Assembly: GCF_014206975.1 (NCBI RefSeq)
Contig: NZ_JACHOU010000005.1
Span: forward strand, 186,001 to 250,000
Direction of reading: 5' to 3'
Origin: Aminobacter aganoensis
GTDB taxonomy: Bacteria; Pseudomonadota; Alphaproteobacteria; Rhizobiales; Rhizobiaceae
DNA: 64,000 nucleotides
Positions 1-8,221 of this stretch are shown piece by piece. Numbering within the stretch: the first letter of the stretch is position 1; every line of letters starts with the position of its first letter. The translations under genes and the position numbers were made by a program. The notes under the pieces were generated by a model, which searched no databases, was not told where the DNA came from, and saw only the letters and a list, made by a program, of their open reading frames with translations.

Positions 1-415
1 GCTGCGCCTCGCCCATATATTCCCGCACCAGCGTGTAGTCGGGATTGTTGCGCAGCGCTTCCTGGTAATAGCCGAGGCCGACGAGCACGCGCCCGGCCTT
101 GCGGTGCGAATAGCCGAGATAATTGAGGATGCGCGGGTCGGTCTTGTCGGCGGCGAGCGTCAGCACCTTGATCGCCTCGTCATACTTGCCGTCCATGGCA
201 AGCGCCCGGCCCGCCGAATAGAGGCTGTCGTCGTCGATCATGCCCGCCTTGGGCGGTTCGCATTTCTTGGTCTTCTTGTTGTAGACCATGCCGTTGTTGC
301 ACTTCACCTCGTCGCCGCTGCTGCTCCCGCCGCTGTCGGCGGAGAACACAGGCGCCGCCAGCAAGGGCAGCGACACGACAACGCCAGCAAGCACTTTCGC
401 AATTCGGGTCTGCAT
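1..415 (-). CDS. TPR-repeat exported protein, partial (C-terminus beyond the window)
   Basis: The reverse strand reads open from an ATG at 415 to the window edge, 138 codons. It begins with an export signal (MQTRIAKVLAGVVVSLPLLA) and a Ser/Gly-rich stretch. A conserved block CNNGMVYNKKTKKCE follows, then TPR-like helices including LNYLGYSHRKAGR. It is a close paralogue of the next gene and has the same layout and the same ribosome binding site (GAGGTAGCG before ATG). It probably works in the envelope as a protein-interaction scaffold. The function is not known, and the missing end prevents counting the repeats. Confidence 0.85.
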   Translation of the reverse strand, partial: MQTRIAKVLAGVVVSLPLLAAPVFSADSGGSSSGDEVKCNNGMVYNKKTKKCEPPKAGMIDDDSLYSAGRALAMDGKYDEAIKVLTLAADKTDPRILNYLGYSHRKAGRVLVGLGYYQEALRNNPDYTLVREYMGEAQ

Positions 416-517
416 CGCTACCTCCTAAAATGCGCCCATCGCGAGATTAACGCATCCGGGGCCGGATTTCATCCGGGGACGGCGTGAATGCCGAGCCCAA
501 CCGGCGGCGTTCCGGGC

Positions 518-1090
518 CTAGCCCTTGAGATATGTCTCGATCTGCTCGGCCAGCAGGCCATATTCGCGACAGCCCGTGCCGCAGCGCTCGGCGATTTCCG
601 ACAGCTGCAGCCGCGCACCGGCGACGTCGCCGAGCGTCAGATGCGCCTCGCCCATATATTCGCGCACCGGCATGTAGTCGGGATCGTTGAGGATCGCCTC
701 CTGATAATAGCCGAGGCCGACGAGGATGCGCCCGGCCTTGCGGTGGGAATAGCCGAGATAATTGAGAATGCGGGCGTCGGTCTTGTCGCTGGCCAGCGCC
801 AGCACCTTGATCGCGTCGTCATAGCGGCCGTCCATGGCCAGCGCCCGGCCCGCCAGGTACAGGCTGTCGTCATCGATCATGCCGGCCTTGGGCGCTTCGC
901 ATTTCTTGGTCTTCTTGTTGTAGACCAGACCGGTGCGGCACTTGACCTGGTCGCCACCGTTGCCGCCACCACCGCCCATGCCGCCGCCGGAATTGCCGCC
1001 TCCGCCGCCATCGGCGGAAAACACGGGTACGGCAAACAGCGGCAGCGACACCAACGCGCCTGCCAGAAGTCTCAGATATCGGATCTGCAT
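518..1090 (-). CDS. TPR-repeat exported protein
   Basis: A 190-residue protein with a signal peptide ending near VFSA, then a long Gly/Asn-rich linker. A Cys-containing block (CRTGLVYNKKTKKCE) is followed by about three TPR-like helix pairs, and the C-terminus carries two more Cys (CGTGC). The ATG at 1090 is chosen because GGAGGT lies 5 bases upstream and the paralogue starts at the same point; a GTG 12 bases earlier is less likely. It lies directly upstream of the truncated copy at 1-415, so the pair is a tandem duplication. The role is unknown; TPR domains usually mediate protein contacts. Confidence 0.9.
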   Translation of the reverse strand: MQIRYLRLLAGALVSLPLFAVPVFSADGGGGGNSGGGMGGGGGNGGDQVKCRTGLVYNKKTKKCEAPKAGMIDDDSLYLAGRALAMDGRYDDAIKVLALASDKTDARILNYLGYSHRKAGRILVGLGYYQEAILNDPDYMPVREYMGEAHLTLGDVAGARLQLSEIAERCGTGCREYGLLAEQIETYLKG

Positions 1091-1153
1091 GGCTACCTCC
1101 ACCGATGCGTCCCCGACGAGGTCAACGCGTCGATGGCGGTGTTTCGTCCTGCC

Positions 1154-1504
1154 TCAGCCGCGGAAAATCAGCGCCGCCCCGCCGGCGATCAGCGCGAAGC
1201 CCATGGCATGGTTCCAGGTGATGCCTTCCTTGAGATAGAACACCGAGAAGATGACGAAGACCGAGAGCGTGATCACCTCCTGCATCGTCTTGAGCTCCGC
1301 CGCAGAATAGACCTGGTGGCCGATGCGGTTGGCCGGCACCGCCAGCCAGTATTCGAAGAAGGCGATCAGCCAGCTGAAAATGACAGCCGCGTAAAGCGGA
1401 GCCGCCTTGTACTTCAGGTGCCCATACCAAGCGAACGTCATGAACACGTTGGACGCGATCAGCATCAGCACAGGAAAGATCTTCGGCGAAAGCAGCAAAG
1501 CCAT
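1154..1504 (-). CDS. DMT-type small membrane protein, DUF486 family
   Basis: A 116-residue protein with four predicted membrane helices and little else. The segments FPVLMLIASNVFMTFAWYGHLKY, EYWLAVPANRIG and the end ITWNHAMGFALIAGGAALIF match the DUF486 family, whose members resemble half of a drug/metabolite transporter. Length is normal for the family. The substrate is unknown. No operon partner is evident: the next gene downstream is the TPR gene, 64 bases away on the same strand, and the upstream gene is divergent. Confidence 0.85.
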   Translation of the reverse strand: MALLLSPKIFPVLMLIASNVFMTFAWYGHLKYKAAPLYAAVIFSWLIAFFEYWLAVPANRIGHQVYSAAELKTMQEVITLSVFVIFSVFYLKEGITWNHAMGFALIAGGAALIFRG

Positions 1505-1659
1505 GGGGGATACCGCGTGGAGGAGGAAGGAAGGCCGGCTATTTCTGCCTCGCCGTGCGCCGTGTCAACCGCGGCAACCACCCCGCGAACATCGAGGCAG
1601 TGACGTTGCCGCCAAATGCGCTATCATCAGGTGGGGGGAAGGCAACCAGGAGCACGCTC

Positions 1660-2085
1660 GTGCAGCAGCGGCGCGAAAAAGAGTGGGACCTGACCATCGG
1701 CCCGGACACCGTGCGGGTGTTCATCCTCAAGGCCAAGGCAATCAGCGCCGGCGTCAACGAGGATTATGAGGACGGCGCCGAGCACGAGATCGAATATGAC
1801 GGCGGCACCCACGACAATCACCATCACGCCGGACTCGCCGAGGAAGAGGAAGAAAACCTCACCGAAAAGGAGCTGCGCCAGCTGATCAGCGACCTTAATG
1901 TCGACGAGGCCGCCGAACTCGTCGCCCTCGCCTGGATCGGCCGCGGCGACTACGACGCTTCGGAGTGGCAGGACGCCGTCGCCGAGGCACGCCAGCGCAG
2001 CAATCGCCGCACCGCCAAGTACCTTCTCGGCATGCCGATGCTGGGCGATTGGCTCGAAGAAGGCCTCGAGGCGCTGGGCGCGTGA
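1660..2085 (+). CDS. DUF3775 domain-containing protein
   Basis: A 141-residue soluble, acidic protein. A GTG at 1660 is preferred because AGGAG lies at 1648-1652. The frame stays open further upstream (to 1555) but has no better start. The N-terminal half contains a His/Asp/Glu-rich stretch (EYDGGTHDNHHHAG, then EEEEE). The C-terminal half (LRQLISDLNVDEAAELVALAWIGRG and NRRTAKYLLGMPMLGDWLEEGL) matches DUF3775, a family of unknown function common in Rhizobiales. It stands alone, divergent from the DUF486 gene. Confidence 0.85.
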   Translation: MQQRREKEWDLTIGPDTVRVFILKAKAISAGVNEDYEDGAEHEIEYDGGTHDNHHHAGLAEEEEENLTEKELRQLISDLNVDEAAELVALAWIGRGDYDASEWQDAVAEARQRSNRRTAKYLLGMPMLGDWLEEGLEALGA

Positions 2086-2188
2086 GAAGCCGCGCCTCCC
2101 TGCATTGATGACAGTCCCGTCACCGAATTTGATGGCCTTGCCGTCGCCGCCTCGGCAACCAGCGGCCGGCCGGTGACGTTGAGCGCCG

Positions 2189-3160
2189 ATGCACACATGC
2201 AAGCGCCGCCTGCCTTCCCTGATCCTGATCTTGCCGCTGGCGACTTTCGCCGCGATGCCGCACGGCCTTGCCGAGAGCGCCAGGCCCGTCCTGCCCGTCC
2301 GGGCTCCGGTGCCGCAAGCGGCGCCGGCGCCGCCCCTGCCCCAACCATCGCCGGCCAACACAACCCGGACGCTCGAGCAGGCGGCGATCCCGACACCTCG
2401 GCCGCAGCCCGATGCCAGCCAGCAGCCCGAGCGCCCGATGTTCGGCCCGCCGATGCCGGAGCCACGGTCGCAAGCCGCGCCTGTGCCGGCCGCCGTTCCC
2501 GTTCCACCGACGCGCCCCGACCGTGCGGCAGCCAATCCACCGGCGGGCGAGATGTTCGGCCCGCCGGCGCCGAAGATGCTGCCCGACAAGCGATCGAATG
2601 CCGAACGGCCTGCGACCATGCCCGCGGACGAGACGGCTTGCCGCGTCCGCCTCAAACAGCTGGGCGCCGAATTCGAGGAGGCGGCACCGCAAAGCAATGC
2701 CGACGGTTGCGCACTGCCGTTTCCGCTCAAGCTGAAGCGGCTTTCCGCCGCGGTCGACATCGCGCCCGACGCGCTCATCAACTGTGCCGCGGCAGAAGCC
2801 TCGGCACGGTTTACCGCAAACGTCATTGCACCGGCAGCAAAGGCCGAGTTCGGCGAGGAACTGGCAACGGTCGACCAGGCCTCGGCCTATGTCTGCCGCC
2901 CGCGCAACGGCACGCGCAAGCTGTCGGAGCATGCCTTCGGCAATGCGCTCGACATCGCCCGCTTCACCCTGAGCAAGGGCACGGCCATCGACGTCGAACC
3001 GGCCCCGCCGGCGCAGAATGCGAGGTTCCTGTCCCGGATCCGCGAGGCCGCCTGCGGCCCGTTCAAGACCGTGCTCGGCCCGGGCAGCGACGCCGATCAC
3101 GCGCTGCATTTCCACTTCGACCTCGCGCCCCGGCGCAATGGCGGCACCTTCTGCCAATAG
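2189..3160 (+). CDS. Extensin-like secreted protein
   Basis: A 323-residue protein with a basic N-terminus and hydrophobic export signal, a Pro/Ala-rich linker of about 100 residues, and then an extensin-like C-terminal domain from about residue 140. Seen there are a Cys early in the domain (ETACRVRLKQLG), the AYVCRPRNGTRKLSEHAFGNALDIARF block, and the ending DADHALHFHFDLAPRRNGGTFC. That His/Asp arrangement recalls D-Ala-D-Ala carboxypeptidase folds of the VanY/MepA type, so a cell-wall role is plausible but unproven. The next gene is a paralogue 99 bases downstream. Confidence 0.85.
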   Translation: MHTCKRRLPSLILILPLATFAAMPHGLAESARPVLPVRAPVPQAAPAPPLPQPSPANTTRTLEQAAIPTPRPQPDASQQPERPMFGPPMPEPRSQAAPVPAAVPVPPTRPDRAAANPPAGEMFGPPAPKMLPDKRSNAERPATMPADETACRVRLKQLGAEFEEAAPQSNADGCALPFPLKLKRLSAAVDIAPDALINCAAAEASARFTANVIAPAAKAEFGEELATVDQASAYVCRPRNGTRKLSEHAFGNALDIARFTLSKGTAIDVEPAPPAQNARFLSRIREAACGPFKTVLGPGSDADHALHFHFDLAPRRNGGTFCQ

Positions 3161-3259
3161 GCGCGCGCCGCAATTCCGCCGCAGCCGTGAATGGCGGCGC
3201 TGATCTTTCCTTTACCCTTGCGGTCTAGGCTCACTCCCTCAAGGGACAGGAGCCTTCGC

Positions 3260-4285
3260 ATGGCCGCAGATTCGCGCGCCGCCAGCCCAGCCGAACCATC
3301 GCGCCGCACCTCGCGCCAGCGCGCCCTGCTGCTTGCCACGACGCTGACGATCGTCGGCCTGGGGGTCAGTTCCTGCACCTCGGGCGACGTCTTCGCGCTA
3401 CAGCCGGCCGTCGACGTCGGTTCGCAGACCGCCTCGCTGGCCCCTGTCGAGCCAATCCCCCAGGACAATGCCGCGCCCGCAGCCGACATGACCTATGACA
3501 TGTCCGATTCGGCGATGGCATCGGCCGATCCGGCGATCGAACCGACGCTGGACGCACAAGCCGAGAACCTGGGCCAGATCGAGCCCCGGCAGCCGCAGCC
3601 TGTCCGCACCGCTTCGCTGGCCCCGGCTCAGGGGCGCGGCATGCAGACGCTGGTACCCTCCAACCCCTACATGGTCGCCTATCCCAAGCTCGACGATCCT
3701 TCGAACGAGCCGCAGACGGCGCCGATGCGGCCGGCGGTGATGCCGGCCGACGAGGTCGATTGCCGTGCCGACCTGAAGAAGCTCGACGTGCAGTATCGCG
3801 ACCTGCCGCCCATCGGCGGCGGCGCGGCGTGCGGCATCGACTATCCGGTCAAGGTCTCGGCCATCGGCTCGGTGCAGATGAAGCCCGCCGCCACCGTCAC
3901 CTGCGCCATGGCCGCCAGCTTCGCCGCCTGGACCAAGCGCGACCTGGTGCCGGCCGCGCGCCTGCGCTACTTCTCCGGCGTCAAGACGATCCACCAGGGT
4001 TCGAGCTATTCCTGCCGCAAGATCGCCGGCTCGCGCACCCTGTCGGAGCACGGCAAGGGCAACGCGCTCGACATCATGCGCATCGAGCTCAACAACGGCC
4101 GCGACATCGACGTCGAAAAGCCCGGCCTGTTTGCCTTCCGCACACGCGGCTTCCTCAACACCATCCGCGCCGATGGCTGCAGCTATTTCAACACGGTGCT
4201 CGGCCCCGGCTACAATTACGACCACCGCAACCACTTCCATTTCGACATCAAGCAGCGCCGCAACGGCTATCGCGCCTGCCGCTGA
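3260..4285 (+). CDS. Extensin-like secreted protein (second copy)
   Basis: A 341-residue protein. ATG at 3260 is chosen because AGGAG sits 7 bases upstream. The N-terminus is basic and then hydrophobic, with a Cys (GLGVSSC) that may be a lipobox. A low-complexity region with acidic and Pro/Gln stretches follows. The extensin-like domain begins near ADEVDCRADLKKLDVQY and includes SYSCRKIAGSRTLSEHGKGNALD and YDHRNHFHFDIKQRRNG. It shares the domain but not the linker with the preceding gene, so the two are diverged tandem paralogues, probably co-transcribed. The envelope is the likely site of action. Confidence 0.85.
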   Translation: MAADSRAASPAEPSRRTSRQRALLLATTLTIVGLGVSSCTSGDVFALQPAVDVGSQTASLAPVEPIPQDNAAPAADMTYDMSDSAMASADPAIEPTLDAQAENLGQIEPRQPQPVRTASLAPAQGRGMQTLVPSNPYMVAYPKLDDPSNEPQTAPMRPAVMPADEVDCRADLKKLDVQYRDLPPIGGGAACGIDYPVKVSAIGSVQMKPAATVTCAMAASFAAWTKRDLVPAARLRYFSGVKTIHQGSSYSCRKIAGSRTLSEHGKGNALDIMRIELNNGRDIDVEKPGLFAFRTRGFLNTIRADGCSYFNTVLGPGYNYDHRNHFHFDIKQRRNGYRACR

Positions 4286-4372
4286 CGCGCCCTGACGAAC
4301 CCGGCGCGGGTTTGCCTGTGGCCCTGAATGGGGATAAAAATCCTGCTTCACCCATCTGGGGCGGCGGATCCG

Positions 4373-5080
4373 ATGGCTAGGGGGAAACTGCACAGACAGG
4401 CAACCCTGTGGTTTGCGGCCTTGTGCGCGAGCTATATCGCGCTCGCCTATTTCGCCGCGCCCGAGTTCTGGTCGTTCCGCATCCTGCACGATGGCCTCAA
4501 GCCCCCGGCCCTGATCACCACCACGCCGCAAGGCATCCTCGGCGATCCCATCAATGTCGGCATGGTCGGCACCGAGGCCGACCTGCTCGGAGCCTTCACG
4601 GCGGCAGGCTGGAACCGCGCCGATGGCCTGTCGCTCAAGTCCTCGCTCGAAATCGGCGAAAGCGTGCTGCTCGACCGGTCCTATCGCGACGCCCCCGTGT
4701 CGACTCTGCTGCTTGACGGCCGCCCGCAGGACATTGCCTTCGAAAAGCCGGTCGGCAACAGCCCCGACACGCGCCACCACATTCGCCTCTGGCTGACATT
4801 CGCGCTCGGGCCCGACGGCCGACCGACCTGGTATGGCGCCGCGAGCTTCGACCGTGGTGTCGGCGTCAGCCACGACACCGGAGAGATCACCCACCACATC
4901 GCGCCTGACATCGACGCAGAGCGCGACCAGGTGATCCGCGACCTCACCGCGGCCGGGCGAGTCTTGTCGGTCGAGACGGTTCCCGGCATCGGCCTCACCA
5001 AGACAGGCCGCAACGGGGGCGGCGATCCCTACTTTACCGACGGCAAGGTCATGGTTGCGGTACTTGCGCCGCGCAAATAG
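4373..5080 (+). CDS. LssY C-terminal domain protein, membrane-anchored
   Basis: A 235-residue protein with a basic start, one membrane helix (LWFAALCASYIALAYF), and then an LssY_C domain. Diagnostic segments are DPINVGMVGTEADLLGAFTAAGW, APVSTLLLDGRPQDIAFEKPVG and TRHHIRLWLT. In other bacteria this domain can follow a DedA/PAP2 membrane part, but here it stands alone behind a single anchor. An in-frame ATG at 4328 is possible, though neither start has a strong ribosome binding site. It could be the last gene of a transcript with the extensin-like pair. The biochemical role is unknown. Confidence 0.8.
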   Translation: MARGKLHRQATLWFAALCASYIALAYFAAPEFWSFRILHDGLKPPALITTTPQGILGDPINVGMVGTEADLLGAFTAAGWNRADGLSLKSSLEIGESVLLDRSYRDAPVSTLLLDGRPQDIAFEKPVGNSPDTRHHIRLWLTFALGPDGRPTWYGAASFDRGVGVSHDTGEITHHIAPDIDAERDQVIRDLTAAGRVLSVETVPGIGLTKTGRNGGGDPYFTDGKVMVAVLAPRK

Positions 5081-5162
5081 GCAGGCAAGCCTCCCGTCGG
5101 GGAAGAGTATTTTTGCAGCCGTCTTTTCGAAGGGGCGGAAGCAATGCTATGCAGCAATCATT

Positions 5163-6470
5163 ATGCTTTACGCTGAAATCGGTATCGTGGTCGTCCTCAT
5201 CTGTGTGAACGGCCTCCTGGCAATGTCCGAACTTGCCATCGTCTCCTCCCGCCCCGCCCGTCTCAAGGCGATGATCGACCGCAACGTCAAGGGTGCTGGT
5301 CGCGCGCTTGAGCTCGGCGCCAACCCCGGCAGGTTCCTGTCTTCGGTGCAGATCGGCATCACGCTTGTCGGCGTGCTTTCCGGCGCCTTCTCCGGCGCCA
5401 CGCTGGGCCAGCGGCTGAGCGGGCTCCTTGCGGAATACGGCGTGCGCGCCGGTGCCGCCGATGCTCTTGGCGTCGGCATCGTCGTCGCCGCCATCACCTA
5501 TGGCTCGCTGATCATCGGCGAGCTGGTGCCCAAGCAGATCGCGCTTCGCGACCCCGAAGGCGTCGCCGTCCGCGTCGCGCCCGCCATGGCGCTGCTGGCC
5601 AAGATCGCCGCCCCGCTGGTGTGGCTGCTCGACATCTCCGGCCGTGGCGTCCTCTGGCTGCTCGGCCAGCGCGGCGAAAGCGAGGAAAAGGTCACCGACG
5701 AGGAGATCAAGATGCTCGTCGCCGAGGCCGAGCATCACGGCACCATCGAATCCGACGAACGCCGCATGATTGCAGGCGTCATGCGCCTGGGCGACCGCGC
5801 CGTGCGCGCCGTCATGACCCCGCGCACCGAGGTCGACTGGATCAACCTGCAGGCCGACGAAGCGGCCACCCGCAAGCTCTTGATGGAAACCCAGCATTCG
5901 CGCCTTCCCGCCGGCGAAGGCTCTGTCGATGCCATGGTCGGCGTCGTCCAGACCCGCGAGATGCTTGCCTCGCTCCTGGCCGGCCGTGCATTCGACCCGC
6001 GCAAGCATGTGCGCACCGCTCCCATCGCCCACGACCAGGCCGACGCGCTCGACGTGCTTGCCACGCTCAAGCAGTCGGAAGTGCCGATGGCGCTGGTCCA
6101 TGACGAATACGGCCATTTCGAAGGCATCGTCTCGCCGGCCGACATCCTCGAGGCGATCACCGGCGTGTTCCGATCCGATCTCGACGAGGACGATGTCGAC
6201 AATGCCGTCCAGCGCGAGGACGGCTCGTGGCTGCTTGCCGGCTACATGCAGGCCGACGAGATGGCCGACCAGCTTGGCATCGACCTGCCCGAGAACCGCG
6301 ACTACGAAACCGTCGCCGGCTATGTGTTGTCGCACATGCACCATCTGCCCACCACCGGCGAATGCGTCGACGCCCAGGGCTGGCGCTTCGAGGTCGTCGA
6401 CCTCGACGGCCGCCGCATCGACAAGGTCCTGGCGTCCCGCCTGTCCGGCAACGGCAAGTCGGCGCACTGA
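5163..6470 (+). CDS. CNNM/CBS-domain membrane protein (CorB/HlyC-type, 'hemolysin' family)
   Basis: A 435-residue protein. The order is a CNNM (DUF21) membrane domain with about four helices (residues 1-190, including the SELAIVSSRPARL and GELVPKQIAL motifs), a CBS pair (about 205-330, TPRTEVDWI and HDEYGHFEGIVSPADILEAI) and a CorC_HlyC domain at the end. Family members are linked to magnesium/cobalt efflux; the old hemolysin label is historical. The ATG at 5163 starts just before the first helix. An upstream in-frame start would overlap the LssY_C gene and add a non-conserved tail. A strong terminator follows. Confidence 0.9.
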   Translation: MLYAEIGIVVVLICVNGLLAMSELAIVSSRPARLKAMIDRNVKGAGRALELGANPGRFLSSVQIGITLVGVLSGAFSGATLGQRLSGLLAEYGVRAGAADALGVGIVVAAITYGSLIIGELVPKQIALRDPEGVAVRVAPAMALLAKIAAPLVWLLDISGRGVLWLLGQRGESEEKVTDEEIKMLVAEAEHHGTIESDERRMIAGVMRLGDRAVRAVMTPRTEVDWINLQADEAATRKLLMETQHSRLPAGEGSVDAMVGVVQTREMLASLLAGRAFDPRKHVRTAPIAHDQADALDVLATLKQSEVPMALVHDEYGHFEGIVSPADILEAITGVFRSDLDEDDVDNAVQREDGSWLLAGYMQADEMADQLGIDLPENRDYETVAGYVLSHMHHLPTTGECVDAQGWRFEVVDLDGRRIDKVLASRLSGNGKSAH

Positions 6471-6482
6471 CCCGTCAATAAA

Positions 6483-6507
6483 AAAGGGCGGCTCAAGGCC
6501 GCCCTTT
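6483..6507. terminator. Bidirectional intrinsic terminator
   Basis: A perfect 10-base-pair stem (AAAGGGCGGC paired with GCCGCCCTTT) with a 5-base loop, flanked by A-rich and T-rich runs. It lies between the convergent CBS gene and FMN reductase gene and can stop transcription from both. Confidence 0.85.
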
Positions 6508-6539
6508 ATTCCCTGGGAGGAATCTTTCTCAGCCGCCGA

Positions 6540-7145
6540 TCAGGCAGCCTTGGCCTCTTCGGCCAGAACGTCAGCTTCGCGAGCGACCTTCAGCGCCTTC
6601 GCCCACCAGGTGATCTCTTCGATCAGCCCGTTGGCGGCCTGGTTGAGATGCTCGATGTCCGCGAGCTTCTTCTCGCCCTGGCGCACGGCCAGGAAATCGC
6701 CCCAGACGATGTGGACGGCAGTCTTGGTCGGCGCCATCTGCAGTTCGACCGCATGCATGCGCAGCTGCTCGACGGCGCGTGCACCACCAACGCCGCCATA
6801 ACCGACGAAGCCGGCAGGCTTCTTGTTCCACTCCTTGGCGGCGTAATCCATGGCATTCTTCAGCACTGCCGTCGGGCCGTGGTTGTATTCGGCGGCGGTG
6901 AAGATGAAGCCGTCGAACTCGGCCACCTTCTTCTGCCAGCGCTGGGCCACTTCGCTCTGCGAGGGCACCCAGGCCGAGGACGCGACCTCATCGAAGAAGG
7001 GCAGCGGGAAATCCCTGAGGTCGACGATTTCGACCTCGATATCCGCGTGGGATTTTGCAATCTTGGCGATCCACTCCACCGGCGTGTCGGCGAAGCGGGC
7101 AGCGCGCGTCGAGCCGACGACGAGGGCGATCTTGGGTTTGGACAT
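6540..7145 (-). CDS. NADPH-dependent FMN reductase family protein
   Basis: A 201-residue flavodoxin-fold oxidoreductase. Seen are the phosphate-binding loop VVGSTRAARFADTPVEW, the FPLPFFDE segment and the active-site stretch FIFTAAEYNHGPTAVLKNAMDY, followed by GYGGVGGARAVEQLR. The family uses NAD(P)H to reduce FMN, quinones or azo compounds. ATG at 7145 starts at the usual first strand; longer frames run into the divergent gene. It is divergent from an HxlR regulator, a pairing commonly seen where HxlR proteins sense quinones or electrophiles, so regulation by that neighbour is inferred. Confidence 0.9.
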   Translation of the reverse strand: MSKPKIALVVGSTRAARFADTPVEWIAKIAKSHADIEVEIVDLRDFPLPFFDEVASSAWVPSQSEVAQRWQKKVAEFDGFIFTAAEYNHGPTAVLKNAMDYAAKEWNKKPAGFVGYGGVGGARAVEQLRMHAVELQMAPTKTAVHIVWGDFLAVRQGEKKLADIEHLNQAANGLIEEITWWAKALKVAREADVLAEEAKAA

Positions 7146-7167
7146 GGCAGGAACCTTTCGGGCGTGG

Positions 7168-7182
7168 GTATCAATGTGATAC
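7168..7182. promoter_or_regulatory. Inverted repeat, candidate HxlR operator
   Basis: GTATCA-ATG-TGATAC is a perfect 6-base inverted repeat in the 102-base gap between the divergent FMN reductase and HxlR genes. Further GATACC half-sites occur at about 7195 and across the HxlR start codon. The placement suits a shared autoregulatory operator. Confidence 0.6.
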
Positions 7183-7247
7183 TGGTAACTGATGGATACC
7201 GACGCTATATAGGTGACTGGAAAACGCCCGCACAAGGAGGCACTTTT

Positions 7248-7616
7248 TTGATACCGAGGCACCCGCACCGCACCGAGGATTGTCGCGCCGTCAGCGATAT
7301 CCTGCAGCGTGTCGGCGACAAATGGACAGTGCTCGTCGTCGGCAAGCTCGGCGAAGGCGCCATGCGCTTCAACGAGCTGCGCCATGCCGTTGGCGGCATC
7401 TCGCAGAAGATGCTGACCACCACGCTGCGCGGGCTCGAGCGCGACGGCTTCGTCACCCGCACCGTCTTCCCGACCATCCCGCCGCGCGTCGACTACGAGC
7501 TCACCGACCTTGGTCGGGAGCTTTTGGTTCCGGTGTTTGCGCTTGGCGAATGGGCGCGACTCAACCAGGGCCGCGTGGCCGAGGCGCGGATGAAGTTCGA
7601 CGCGATGGCCGGATGA
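7248..7616 (+). CDS. HxlR-family transcriptional regulator
   Basis: A 122-residue winged-helix regulator. It starts at TTG (7248), chosen because a near-perfect AAGGAGG lies 7 bases upstream. The HxlR domain covers most of the protein: DILQRVGDKWTVLVVGKLGEG, RFNELRHAVGGISQKMLTTTLRGLERDGFV, then the wing RTVFPTIPPRVDYELTDLG. Cys12 just before the domain sits where redox-sensing members carry a reactive Cys, so oxidant or quinone sensing is plausible. It is divergent from the FMN reductase with an inverted repeat between them. Confidence 0.9.
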   Translation: MIPRHPHRTEDCRAVSDILQRVGDKWTVLVVGKLGEGAMRFNELRHAVGGISQKMLTTTLRGLERDGFVTRTVFPTIPPRVDYELTDLGRELLVPVFALGEWARLNQGRVAEARMKFDAMAG

Positions 7617-7647
7617 GCGACGGCGAGCCACGAGCTCGCCACCACCC

Positions 7648-8046
7648 CTACTCCGCCGGCACCGCCTTCGGCTTGCCTTCGCCGTCGAGCGCCACCATGA
7701 CGAAATCGGCGTCCGTCACCTTCTCCATCAGGTCGGAGAGATAGCGCTGCGCCCAGGCTTCGACCTTGAGCGTCATCGAGGTGCGACCGACGCGCTCGAC
7801 ATGGGTGTAGATGCACAGCGTGTCGCCGATCTTCATCGGCTTGGCGAAGGCCATTTCCTTGACCGCCGCCGTCACCACGCGGCCCCGGGCGCGCTCGGCG
7901 GCGCGGATGCCGCAGGCAAGATCCATCTGCGCCATGACCCAGCCGCCGAAGATGTCGCCGGCGGCGTTCGCGTCGGCCGGCATCGCCAGCGTCCTCAGCG
8001 TGAGTTCGCCCGTCGGCTGGCCATCGGCATACTGCACCATCGTCAT
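7648..8046 (-). CDS. Acyl-CoA thioesterase, hotdog fold (YciA-like)
   Basis: A 132-residue single hotdog domain. The segment TLAMPADANAAGDIFGGWVMAQMD contains the conserved Asn and Asp region of YciA/BACH-type thioesterases, followed by KPMKIGDTLCIYTHVERVGRTSMTLKVEAWA. The reaction is hydrolysis of acyl-CoA to a free acid and CoA in the cytoplasm. The ATG at 8046 is preferred, with AGGGA just upstream; an in-frame start at 8100 would add a poorly conserved 18 residues. It is convergent with the HxlR gene and divergent from the GMC oxidoreductase. Confidence 0.9.
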   Translation of the reverse strand: MTMVQYADGQPTGELTLRTLAMPADANAAGDIFGGWVMAQMDLACGIRAAERARGRVVTAAVKEMAFAKPMKIGDTLCIYTHVERVGRTSMTLKVEAWAQRYLSDLMEKVTDADFVMVALDGEGKPKAVPAE

Positions 8047-8221
8047 TTCCCTGTACCGTTCTCTTCCCCACCCGTAACTTCGCAGCGGCAGCCGCGTCAA
8101 CGCCGCATCTGTTGCATCGGCCGGTCGTATTTTTCACAGGCCATGCCGTAACCGACGCCGAAGCCTTTCGCCGAGGCGATAGTCTGGCCGGATCGTGGTA
8201 TTTCGACAGGCCGCCGCCCGC

